A DNA stretch of 5,787 nucleotides from NCBI GenBank assembly GCA_021154065.1, contig JAJKJG010000014.1, positions 1 through 5,787 on the forward strand. The letters run 5' to 3'. The DNA is from Methylobacterium sp. (GTDB taxonomy: Bacteria; Pseudomonadota; Alphaproteobacteria; Rhizobiales; Beijerinckiaceae). The stretch's first letter is position 1. The number at the start of each line of letters is the position of its first letter. The notes beneath the pieces are model-generated. The model was not told where the DNA came from, searched no databases, and worked only from the letters and a program-made list of their open reading frames with translations. The position numbers and the translations under genes were made by a program. Shown here piece by piece: positions 1 to 5,787 of this stretch.

Positions 1-28
1 AGCTGTCGCGAGCGTCTGCGAACAGGCG

Positions 29-120
29 GTGTTTAGCACCGGTTTTGCACGTCATTGACCCGTGGTTGACCCGTGCTGCGCACGTGTTTCGCACCTGTTT
101 CCCGTCGCGTTTTACACGTG
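29..120. repeat. Degenerate array of ~11-nt repeats
   Basis: The stretch splits into units of about 10-12 nt that mostly begin GT(G) and end in CAC, ACC or CCC. Two neighbouring units share TTGACCCGTG exactly, at 55-64 and 66-75, an 11-nt period. A longer copy, GTGTTTAGCACCGGTTT at 29-45, recurs at 84-100 as GTGTTTCGCACCTGTTT with two mismatches, 55 nt (five periods) apart. CACGTG hexamers occur at 81-86 and 115-120. Spacing near one helical turn would fit protein-binding sites on one face of the DNA, but a decayed simple repeat is equally possible. The array is seen directly; its function is unknown. Confidence 0.5.
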
Positions 121-279
121 CTCGAAATTGGACAAGACCGCGTAAGGGGCTCTTGTTGCGCATAAATTCGGCGCGCGACCCCGGTCAGCGGCCTCAGGAG
201 CCCCGAGAAAACCGCAATAACAGGTGTTTTTGGCTGAGACCGGTTCGCAGGTGACTGGCTCCACCGCCAACAGACGGCG

Positions 280-350
280 TGTCAGCCCGGGCACATGCGT
301 GACAGATCGTACCTAAGACATGGTGACAACCTTGGCCCGAACGGGTTGTC
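280..350 (-). mobile_element. Remnant 3' end of IS481-like insertion sequence
   Basis: Read on the minus strand, 350-321 encodes DNPFGPRLSP. From memory this matches the C-terminal end (NPFGP-LSPMS-stop) of integrase-core transposases of the IS481-like group. One C appears to be missing after the last shown proline codon: TCACCATGTCTTAG is present where TCACCCATGTCTTAG would give SPMS-stop. The frame therefore shifts and runs on to a stop at 284-282. Outside it, the sequence beginning TGTCAGCCCGGGCACATG at 280 has the TGT start and CCCGGG core that I associate with the ends of such elements, so the IS edge is probably near 280. Nothing upstream of the C-terminal piece is recognisable as transposase, so the rest is deleted or beyond recognition. 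No target duplication can be assigned. The family call rests on remembered similarity. Confidence 0.42.
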
Positions 351-471
351 CTCGCCGTCCAGTACGAAATCGGTCGGGAGCTGCCGTGATGGCGACGAAC
401 TCGGCGGGCCAATCCCGGGCGTTCCGTGACCAAAGCCGAACGTGGTCAGCTCGTTGCACCTTCGGTTGACC

Positions 472-1338
472 ATGACCGTGGTTCGGGCACACACTTGGCT
501 ACAGGCCTCCAATCTTGCTCCGTCAGACGTGCTTACGGGTTCAGGCTCGTTCACCTTCCACGATCCCGCAGCTGGGCCCCGGGGGACGATTCGCGTCTAC
601 TACGTTTGCTCTCGCGCCGCCGTCACCGAAGCGCCGGTGGTCATAGCCATGCATGGCCTTGACCGTGCCGCATCTGACTTTCGTGACTGTTGGATCGGGG
701 CAGCAGACCGGCTTGGTTTGCTGGTCGTCGTGCCAGAATTTGATCGAGAAGCCTTCCCGACAATCGAGTCCTATAACTATGGGAACGTGAGGGACTCAAA
801 CGGGACTGTCTCTCCTCGGGAGCTATGGAGCTTCGCGATTATCGAAAGACTCTTCGCTTTTGTCGCCAACAAAACTGGCTCGCAGCATCGAAGGTTCAAC
901 TTGTTTGGCAACTCTGCGGGCGCCCAGTTCGTCCTCCGTTATCTAGCGCTGAATCAAGCTCCTGCAGTTCATGCTGCAGTCGCTGCGAACTGCGGGTGGT
1001 ACATGCGTCCCGATCTTGGCCTCGAATACCCAATGGGCATGGGCGGGCTCGATCTCGATCCAACTTGCTTAGCCCGCTACCTCCGGAGACGTTTAATCAT
1101 TGTGCTCGGTGATGCCGACAACGACGCATTGGCACCGGATCTTCCCCGCTCTGACGCAGCGATGGCGCAGGGCCCGCACCGACTCGCGCGCGGCTTGTGG
1201 CATTTCGATCTGTGCGAGCGGCTTGCACAATTACTCGGAGTGGACTTCGGCTGGCGTCTTGAAATCGTGCCTGGGGCCGGGCACGTTGACCAGATCATCT
1301 TCGACACTTCAGCTGCCTTGATCGCTGCCAGCGCGTAG
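472..1338 (+). CDS. Alpha/beta hydrolase, PHB-depolymerase-like esterase
   Basis: The product is an alpha/beta-hydrolase-fold enzyme of 288 aa from the ATG at 472; an in-frame GTG at 442 would add 10 residues. Numbering from 472, the oxyanion-region HG is at 61-62, the nucleophile elbow GNSAG at 146-150 has Ser148 as the likely nucleophile, the acid is probably Asp216 in LGDADND, and the catalytic His is His271 in PGAGH. The segments SAGAQFV and AMAQGPHRLARG resemble bacterial poly(3-hydroxybutyrate)-depolymerase-like esterases, so ester hydrolysis is likely but the substrate is unknown. I see no clear signal peptide or membrane segment, which suggests a cytoplasmic enzyme. Neither start has a recognisable Shine-Dalgarno; ATG is chosen over GTG only by codon preference. 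GC of about 55-58% and mixed third positions differ from the transporter genes, suggesting transfer. It is convergent with the transporter fusion gene and overlaps it by 30 bp. The catalytic residues appear intact. Confidence 0.85.
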   Translation: MTVVRAHTWLQASNLAPSDVLTGSGSFTFHDPAAGPRGTIRVYYVCSRAAVTEAPVVIAMHGLDRAASDFRDCWIGAADRLGLLVVVPEFDREAFPTIESYNYGNVRDSNGTVSPRELWSFAIIERLFAFVANKTGSQHRRFNLFGNSAGAQFVLRYLALNQAPAVHAAVAANCGWYMRPDLGLEYPMGMGGLDLDPTCLARYLRRRLIIVLGDADNDALAPDLPRSDAAMAQGPHRLARGLWHFDLCERLAQLLGVDFGWRLEIVPGAGHVDQIIFDTSAALIAASA

Positions 1339-3873
1339 TTGGGCTTCCCTCCCGACCGGCTCGGCGCGGCCGAGATAGGTCTCCTCGAGAGCCGGATCGC
1401 GCGCGAGCTCGACAGCCGAACCCGTTACTTTGACGACACCGCCGTCGATCAGGTAGGCGCGGTCGGAGAGGGCGAGGGCGTGGCCGGTCATCTGGTCGAC
1501 GACAAGGAGCGGCATGCCTTCCTGTCTGAGTTCGGCAAGGGCGGCGAACAGCTCCTCGATCATGAGGGGCGCGAGGCCGAGTGACGGCTCGTCGAACATC
1601 AAGAGGCGCGGCTCGGCGAGAAGCCCCCGTGCCAAGGCGAGCATCTGTTGCTCGCCGCCGGAGAGAAGGCCGGCGCGCTGGCCGAGCCGCTCCCGCAATC
1701 GTGGAAAGCGGTGGAGCATCGTCTCGATCCGGGCGTCGAGGTTCGCGCCGGTGTTCGTGAACGCGCCGAGCCGCAGGTTGTCGCGCACGCTCAGCTCGGG
1801 AAAGACTTGCCGGCCTTCCGGCACCAGGACGAGCCCGGCGCGAACGCGCCGGTGGGCTGCATCGCGAGCGATCGACCGGCCCTCAAACCGGATCTCGCCG
1901 CGCGCCGCCGGCGGCTCAAGTCCGGCAAGGGCGCGCATCAGCGTCGTCTTGCCGGCTCCGTTCGAGCCGAGCACGGCGACGCTCTGCCCTTCGCCGACGA
2001 AAAGATCGATGCCGCGCAAAGCCGCGACGCCGCCGTAGCTCGCCTCAATGCCGCTTGCCTCGATGATCGGGGCCGCGGCCGGGGTGGCGGGTCGCCGCAG
2101 AGGGGCTCGCGCGAGGGGCTCGCCGGCGCCGAGATAGGCCTCGCGCACCTTCGGATCGCCACGCACCCGATCCGGCGTGCCGGCCGCGATCGGGCGGCCG
2201 GCATCGAGCACCAGGACGGCATCCGAGATGCCCATGACGAGCGCCATGTCGTGCTCGACGAGGATCACCGCGACGCCGAGCTCGGCGATTGCCTTGAGCG
2301 CCTTGGCGAGCCGGCCCTTGTCGGCCCGCGACAGGCCGGCCGCCGGCTCATCGAGCAGCAGCACCCTCGGCCGCAGCGCCAAGGCGCGCGCGATCTCGAC
2401 CAGGCGCTTTTCGCCATGCGAAAGGCCGGCGCTCTGTCCGGCCGACGCCTGCGGGCCGACAAAAGCCAGAAGCGCGCTCGACAAGGCCGCAAGGCCGCGG
2501 TCACGCCGCCCGGCTCCGAGCGCGCCGAGCGGGTTGCCGAGCCTGCCCGCGCGTGCGGCGAGCATCACGTTCTCGAGCGGCGTCAAATGCCCGAAGAGCT
2601 GCGTCGTCTGAAAGGTGCGGCCGAGGCCGAGGCGGGCAAGGCGGTGCGAGGGCAGCCCGACGAGCTCGACCTCATCGAGAGTGACGCGCCCGCCGTCGGG
2701 CTTGTAGAAGCCGGAGAGCAGATTGAGCGCCGTCGTTTTCCCGGCGCCGTTCGGCCCGATGATGCTGGTGATGCGCCCGGCTTCAGCGCCAAAGCTCAGG
2801 TCCTGCACGGCGCGCACGCCGCCGAAGCTCACGGCGAGATCCTCGACCTTCAGCCCGCCGCCGGCCCAGCCGCGCTCGAACTCGCGCTTGAGGCTGAGGG
2901 CAAGAGGTGCGTCCTCGGGCGCACGCGCGCCGGCTCGATGCGGTCGGCGCAGGCGGCCGGCAAGCGTCTCGATTGCTCCGACGATGCCGAGCGGCGCGAG
3001 ACGCAGCACGGCAAGCATCAACACGCCGAAGGCAAGGAGCCGGTATTCGGCAAGACCGGAGACCAGCTCCGGCAAGAGCACGACGATGAGCGCGCCGAGG
3101 ACCGGCCCAAGCGCCGTTCCGCTTCCGCCGACGAGCACCGCGAGCACAAGAAGAATCGATTGGACGAAGGGGAAGGAGCTCGGGCTGACATAGCCGTTGA
3201 GCGGCGCGAACAGCGCGCCCGCGAGCGCCGCCGCCACGGCCGAGACGACGAAAGCCGCGGTTCTCACCCAGACGAGGTCGATGCCGATGGATCCCGCCGC
3301 GACCTCGGAATCGCGCGCCGCGCGCATGGCGTAGCCCCAGCCGCTTGCGGCGATGCGGCGATAGCCGAACAGCGCTGCGCCGACGAGCACGAGGCCAAGC
3401 ACCGCAAGGCCGCGCTCCCCGAGCTTCTCGCCGAGAAGCGTCGGCCCATGCGAGAGGATCAGCCCGTTGCCGCCGCCCGTGAGATCCCGCCATTCGATCG
3501 CGCCATGCTCGACGATGAAGCCGAAGGCGATGGTGACCATGGCGAGGTAAGGCCCGCGCACGCGCAGCGCCGGCACCGCGAGGACGCCGCCGATCGCTCC
3601 TGCCAGCAGGGCGGCCGTGGGCATCGCGGCCGAGAAGGGCCAGCCCGCCCGTTCCATCAGGATCGCCGTGGCGTAGGCGCCGATCGCCATGAAGCCCACA
3701 TGACCGAAGGAGATCTGGCCGCTCAGGCCCATGAGGACGTTGAGGCCGATCGCGGCGAGCGCCGTCAGCGACACCGTGGCGAGAAGAAACGCGCCGTAGC
3801 TATCCGTCTGCGCCGCATAGGCGAGGCCGGCGGCCACCACCACGGCGTCGAGCGCGTAGCCCGGAAGCCTCAT
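1309..3873 (-). CDS. livMGF: LivM-LivG-LivF triple fusion: permease plus two ATPases
   Basis: One uninterrupted frame of 854 aa joins three subunits of a Liv-type importer that are usually separate. Residues 1 to about 300 are the LivM permease, rich in membrane segments, with the NBD-coupling segment GYAMRAARDSEVAAGSIGID at 180-199. Residues about 340-582 are the LivG ATPase: Walker A GPNGAGKT (Lys379), Q-loop Gln422, signature LSHGE 484-488, Walker B Asp508-Glu509, H-loop His541. After a Pro/Ala/Arg-rich linker, residues about 603-836 are the LivF ATPase: Walker A GSNGAGKT (Lys642), VPEGRQVFPEL at 684-694, signature LSGGE 737-741, Walker B Asp761-Glu762. Its switch reads VVDQM (791-795) where LivF usually has VEQN. 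Both ATP sites look catalytically complete. The ATG overlaps the livH stop (ATGA) and opens with MRLPGYALDA; the same frame is open further upstream inside livH, but there it carries no LivM homology. With LivH it forms the inner-membrane complex. The last 10 or so residues lie in the overlap with the hydrolase gene and go beyond the usual LivF end. Confidence 0.93.
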   Translation of the reverse strand: MRLPGYALDAVVVAAGLAYAAQTDSYGAFLLATVSLTALAAIGLNVLMGLSGQISFGHVGFMAIGAYATAILMERAGWPFSAAMPTAALLAGAIGGVLAVPALRVRGPYLAMVTIAFGFIVEHGAIEWRDLTGGGNGLILSHGPTLLGEKLGERGLAVLGLVLVGAALFGYRRIAASGWGYAMRAARDSEVAAGSIGIDLVWVRTAAFVVSAVAAALAGALFAPLNGYVSPSSFPFVQSILLVLAVLVGGSGTALGPVLGALIVVLLPELVSGLAEYRLLAFGVLMLAVLRLAPLGIVGAIETLAGRLRRPHRAGARAPEDAPLALSLKREFERGWAGGGLKVEDLAVSFGGVRAVQDLSFGAEAGRITSIIGPNGAGKTTALNLLSGFYKPDGGRVTLDEVELVGLPSHRLARLGLGRTFQTTQLFGHLTPLENVMLAARAGRLGNPLGALGAGRRDRGLAALSSALLAFVGPQASAGQSAGLSHGEKRLVEIARALALRPRVLLLDEPAAGLSRADKGRLAKALKAIAELGVAVILVEHDMALVMGISDAVLVLDAGRPIAAGTPDRVRGDPKVREAYLGAGEPLARAPLRRPATPAAAPIIEASGIEASYGGVAALRGIDLFVGEGQSVAVLGSNGAGKTTLMRALAGLEPPAARGEIRFEGRSIARDAAHRRVRAGLVLVPEGRQVFPELSVRDNLRLGAFTNTGANLDARIETMLHRFPRLRERLGQRAGLLSGGEQQMLALARGLLAEPRLLMFDEPSLGLAPLMIEELFAALAELRQEGMPLLVVDQMTGHALALSDRAYLIDGGVVKVTGSAVELARDPALEETYLGRAEPVGREAQLRAGSDQGS
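3870..3873 (-). promoter_or_regulatory. ATGA stop/start overlap (translational coupling)
   Basis: The livH stop TGA (3872-3870) and the fusion-gene ATG (3873-3871) share two bases in ATGA. The purine stretch GAAGAAGG ends only one base before the ATG, too close for a standard Shine-Dalgarno. Ribosomes finishing livH are therefore likely to reinitiate on the fusion gene, which would couple the amounts of LivH and the LivM domain. Coupling is inferred from the overlap. Confidence 0.75.
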
Positions 3874-4745
3874 ACCTTCTTCACCCCGGCGCGGCCGAGA
3901 ATGCCGTTTGGTAGGACGAAGAGGATGACGATGATGGCAGCGAAGGTCAGGATCTGCGTGTAGACCGAACCCAACATCGTGGTGGCAAAAGCCTCGAGGA
4001 GGCCAAGGCACAGCCCGGCGAGCATCACGCCCCAGGCGCTGCCGAGCCCGCCGATAATCGCGGCCGCGAAAGCCTTGAGCCCGAACATCGTTCCCATCTC
4101 GGAGGAGACGTTGAACAGCGGCGCGATCAAGAGCCCAGCGATGCCCGCAAACATGCCGGAGGCGGCGTAGCTGCCGGCAACCGCCTTGCGCACGTCGATC
4201 CCCATGAGCCGCGCCGCGTCGGCGTTCTGCACCACCGCGAGCATCGCGATGCCGAGCCGGGTCCTGCGCAGGAACAGGTGCAGCGCCGCCGCGAGCGCAA
4301 AGCCGACGAGTGGGATCACGAGCTGAAGCGGATAGACCCCTGCGCCTTCGGCGAGCTGGATCGGCCGCGCGGCGAGGGGCGAGGGAAAGCCGCGCGGCTC
4401 CTTGCCGAAGGTGAACAGCACCAGGTTGTCGACGACGATGCCGATCGCAACCGTCGCCATGAGCCATGAATCGGAACCGCGCGAGGCGAAGGGGCGCACG
4501 GCAAAGCGCTCGACCGCCAAGCCGTAAAGCGCACACAGGAAGAGCACCAGCGGCACCCCGGCAAGCGCAGGCCAGCCCCAGAGCACGAGCAGGAAATAGC
4601 CGAGCACGGCCCCAAGGGTCATCGAGCTCCCTTGGGAGAAGTTCACCGTGCCGGACACGGCGTAGGTGATGTGGAAGCCGAGCGCGAGGAGCCCGTACAT
4701 GCTCCCGAGCGCAAGCCCGCTGACGAGCGCCGACGACAGGAGCAT
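3870..4745 (-). CDS. livH: LivH-type branched-chain amino acid ABC permease
   Basis: This is a 291-aa inner-membrane permease, a normal length for LivH. It pairs with the LivM domain of the next gene to form the channel of a Liv/HAAT importer. Family marks include an N-terminal hydrophobic segment with GLALGSMYGLLALGF (10-24), VNFSQGSSMTLGA (34-46, where LivH usually has NFAHGE-MLGA), the ATPase-coupling segment TRLGIAMLAVVQNADAARLM (162-181), and GGLGS (232-236) followed by GLCLGLLEAF. Most of the remainder is hydrophobic and fits about eight membrane segments. The ATG at 4745 is preceded by GGAGG with a 5-nt gap. It lies 40 nt downstream of the binding-protein gene and overlaps the fusion gene by 4 nt, so all three are probably one transcript. 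Ligand specificity cannot be read from it. Confidence 0.93.
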   Translation of the reverse strand: MLLSSALVSGLALGSMYGLLALGFHITYAVSGTVNFSQGSSMTLGAVLGYFLLVLWGWPALAGVPLVLFLCALYGLAVERFAVRPFASRGSDSWLMATVAIGIVVDNLVLFTFGKEPRGFPSPLAARPIQLAEGAGVYPLQLVIPLVGFALAAALHLFLRRTRLGIAMLAVVQNADAARLMGIDVRKAVAGSYAASGMFAGIAGLLIAPLFNVSSEMGTMFGLKAFAAAIIGGLGSAWGVMLAGLCLGLLEAFATTMLGSVYTQILTFAAIIVILFVLPNGILGRAGVKKV

Positions 4746-4750
4746 GGGGG

Positions 4751-4755
4751 CCTCC
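4751..4755 (-). promoter_or_regulatory. Shine-Dalgarno of livH
   Basis: The minus strand reads GGAGG followed by CCCCC and the ATG at 4745-4743. This strong site, 5 nt from the start codon, fixes the livH start. Confidence 0.8.
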
Positions 4756-4765
4756 GGCCGAGGCG

Positions 4766-4786
4766 GCGCGGCGGCGCCGCCCGCGC
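4766..4786 (-). promoter_or_regulatory. GC-only dyad between binding protein and livH
   Basis: The 40-nt gap holds a GC-only inverted repeat centred on the perfect 10-bp palindrome GCGGCGCCGC (4771-4780). Flanking GCGCG (4766-4770) and CCGCGC (4781-4786) extend the pairing with one unpaired base. The transcript could form a strong hairpin just after the binding-protein stop codon and before the livH ribosome binding site. No U-run follows, so it is not a classical terminator. Such hairpins often stabilise the 3' end of binding-protein mRNA or reduce read-through, giving more binding protein than permease. That role is inferred. Confidence 0.4.
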
Positions 4787-5787
4787 TAGTTCGTCAGGAC
4801 TGGCAGGATCTGGTTATCCTCGAAGCGGGTCCAGATGTAGTCGTTCTCGCCGACGGCCTCGTGGTTTTGCGGCGAGAAGGGCTTGTCGTAGGTCTTGATC
4901 AGCCCCTCATGGCGGTCGATCTTGTACATCGCGTCTCGGATCGCCTCGCCCTTGGTGCTGCCCGCCTTCTCGATGGCGAGCGCCGCGAGGTGCAAGGCGT
5001 CGTAGGCGTTCGCGACTCCGACCGCCGGCGTCACGTCGCCCGGCCCCTTCACGTCCGGGTATTTCGCCTTGAGCGCCGTCAGCACCCGCTCGCCGACGGG
5101 CGAGAGCTTGCCGAAGAAGCTGTAGGTCTGGATGAACACCACCTCGCGGGCACTCGGGCCGGCGAGCTCGGTGAAGCGGCCGCCGGCCGGCCCCCAATGG
5201 GAGACGATCGGCACCTTCCAGCCCATGCGGTCGAGCGACTTCACGACCTGCGCCGAGGGGCCGACATTGCCGACGAGGAAGAGCACATCCGCGCCGGCCT
5301 GCTTCAGGCGCGCCAGCTGCGGGACGACATCGACGTCGTTGCCCTCGAACTTCTCGATGCCGGCCGGCTGGATGTTGGCCTCCTTCAACGCCGCGGTGAG
5401 GCCCTTCTCGTTCGACTCGCCCCAAGGGTTGTTGACGAGGATGAGACCGGGCTTCTTCACGGAATGGTTCTTGATCGCGTAGTTCACGATCGCCCGGTCG
5501 ACGAGGTCGTCTCGGGCCGAGACGCGGAACACGTAGTTGTCCTTCGCCCCGTTGACCGTGATCCCCGTGCCCGCCGCCCACGGATCGATGAAGGGCACCT
5601 TCTGCTCGTTTGCGAAAGGCACGATCGCCAGCGCGACGGGCGTGTCGAGCCCGCCGATCAGCACGGCCACCTTCTCGCGCTGGACGAGCTCGCGGGCGGC
5701 GATCACGCCCTTTGCCGGGTTCGCTTCGTCGTCGCGGCGCACAAGCTCCACCTTGCGCCCGAGGACGCCGCCCTTGGCGTTGACCTC
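4786..5787 (-). CDS. Liv-type periplasmic substrate-binding protein (5' end missing)
   Basis: The frame is open to the window edge; 333 residues are visible, ending at a TAG at 4788-4786. It starts mid-protein with EVNAKGGVLGRKVELV, the typical INAKGGVLGRK segment near the N-terminus of Peripla_BP_6 (LivJ/LivK-like) proteins. Roughly 45-60 residues, including the signal peptide, should lie beyond 5787. An in-frame GTG at 5751 is an internal valine, not the start. The two-lobe type I fold is visible: lobe 1 with RDDEANPAKGV (18-28 of the visible part), IGGLDTPVALAIVPFANEQ (44-62) and YVFRVSARDD (85-94); then LILVNNPWGESNEKG (115-129), DVLFLVGNVGPSAQVV (167-182), and ANAYDALHLAALAIEKAG (259-276). 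It captures the ligand in the periplasm and delivers it to LivH and the fusion protein. The ligand is not identifiable; branched-chain amino acids, amides, urea or aromatic acids are all possible. The promoter lies outside the window. Confidence 0.92.
   Translation of the reverse strand, partial: EVNAKGGVLGRKVELVRRDDEANPAKGVIAARELVQREKVAVLIGGLDTPVALAIVPFANEQKVPFIDPWAAGTGITVNGAKDNYVFRVSARDDLVDRAIVNYAIKNHSVKKPGLILVNNPWGESNEKGLTAALKEANIQPAGIEKFEGNDVDVVPQLARLKQAGADVLFLVGNVGPSAQVVKSLDRMGWKVPIVSHWGPAGGRFTELAGPSAREVVFIQTYSFFGKLSPVGERVLTALKAKYPDVKGPGDVTPAVGVANAYDALHLAALAIEKAGSTKGEAIRDAMYKIDRHEGLIKTYDKPFSPQNHEAVGENDYIWTRFEDNQILPVLTN

Larger units (their letters stand above)
1..471. other. Gene-free region with repeat array and IS scar
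   Basis: No convincing gene lies in this stretch. The short open frames on both strands show no recognisable domain and no credible ribosome binding site, apart from one that ends in a transposase-like C-terminus (separate entry). Hand-counted lines give about 58% GC, well below the transporter operon to the right. Positions 29-120 hold a degenerate repeat array and about 280-350 hold an apparent insertion-sequence end. Between these, 121-279 shows nothing I can name: no tRNA cloverleaf and no terminator with a T-run. I could not identify a promoter for the downstream hydrolase. Confidence 0.6.

Noticed and set aside
45..254. Possible small plus-strand gene of 69 aa
   Set aside because: It covers the degenerate repeat array, has no Shine-Dalgarno and no recognisable domain, and its Arg-rich composition suggests chance.
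241..270. tRNA-like GGTTCGCAG (T-arm-like) sequence
   Set aside because: No matching acceptor, D or anticodon stems can be built around it on either strand.
1..1338. CRISPR array, toxin-antitoxin pair, or defence system in the low-GC segment
   Set aside because: The repeats are too short and lack spacers of constant length, no paired small genes are supported, and the only clear gene is a hydrolase of a housekeeping-type family.
1290..1345. Bidirectional terminator between the convergent genes
   Set aside because: No stable stem with a flanking T- or A-run is visible; the two coding regions simply overlap.
1648..3963. A 771-aa open frame on the plus strand opposite the transporter fusion
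   Set aside because: It is antisense to the fusion gene, is dominated by Arg/Ala/Glu/Gly/His as expected from GC-rich codons read backwards, shows no domain, and the minus-strand frame carries all the ABC motifs.
3874..4536. Upstream extension of the fusion frame inside livH (221 extra residues)
   Set aside because: The extension is Arg-rich, out of frame with livH and without LivM similarity. The ATG at 3873 gives a typical LivM N-terminus and an ATGA overlap with livH.
4907..5581. Arg/Gly-rich 224-aa open frame on the minus strand within the binding-protein gene
   Set aside because: It is an out-of-frame shadow of the binding-protein gene, with low-complexity composition and no domain.

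Overview
The window most likely comes from the chromosome of a high-GC alphaproteobacterium, probably Rhizobiales-like or a relative. This rests on roughly 70-77% GC in hand-counted lines of the transporter genes, on the gene order, and on the permease/ATPase fusion. The taxonomic placement is inference.

Right-hand three quarters (about 1309-5787, all minus strand, read right to left): a branched-chain-amino-acid-type (HAAT/Liv) ABC importer operon. The order is a periplasmic substrate-binding protein (5' end outside the window), then livH (inner-membrane permease), then one 854-codon gene in which LivM permease, LivG ATPase and LivF ATPase are joined in a single reading frame. The binding protein captures a ligand in the periplasm, LivH and the LivM domain form the channel, and the LivG and LivF domains power transport. 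A 40-nt gap with a GC-rich dyad separates the binding-protein gene from livH. The livH stop and the fusion start overlap as ATGA. The substrate cannot be read from the sequence; Liv-type systems also carry amides, urea and aromatic acids.

Left-hand quarter (1 to about 1338): clearly lower GC (about 55-58% in the lines counted). It holds one plus-strand alpha/beta hydrolase gene resembling PHB-depolymerase-like esterases. It converges on the transporter operon and overlaps its 3' end by 30 bp. Upstream of the hydrolase, about 470 bp carry no convincing gene. That stretch holds a degenerate array of roughly 11-nt repeats (29-120) and what looks like the 3' end of an IS481-like insertion sequence (about 280-350, minus strand). 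The composition change falls at the hydrolase/transporter junction and suggests that the left part arrived by transfer or rearrangement.

I found no convincing evidence of a wholly new system. The points most worth checking are the LivM-LivG-LivF triple fusion, the junction that appears to supply its last residues, and the phased repeat array.
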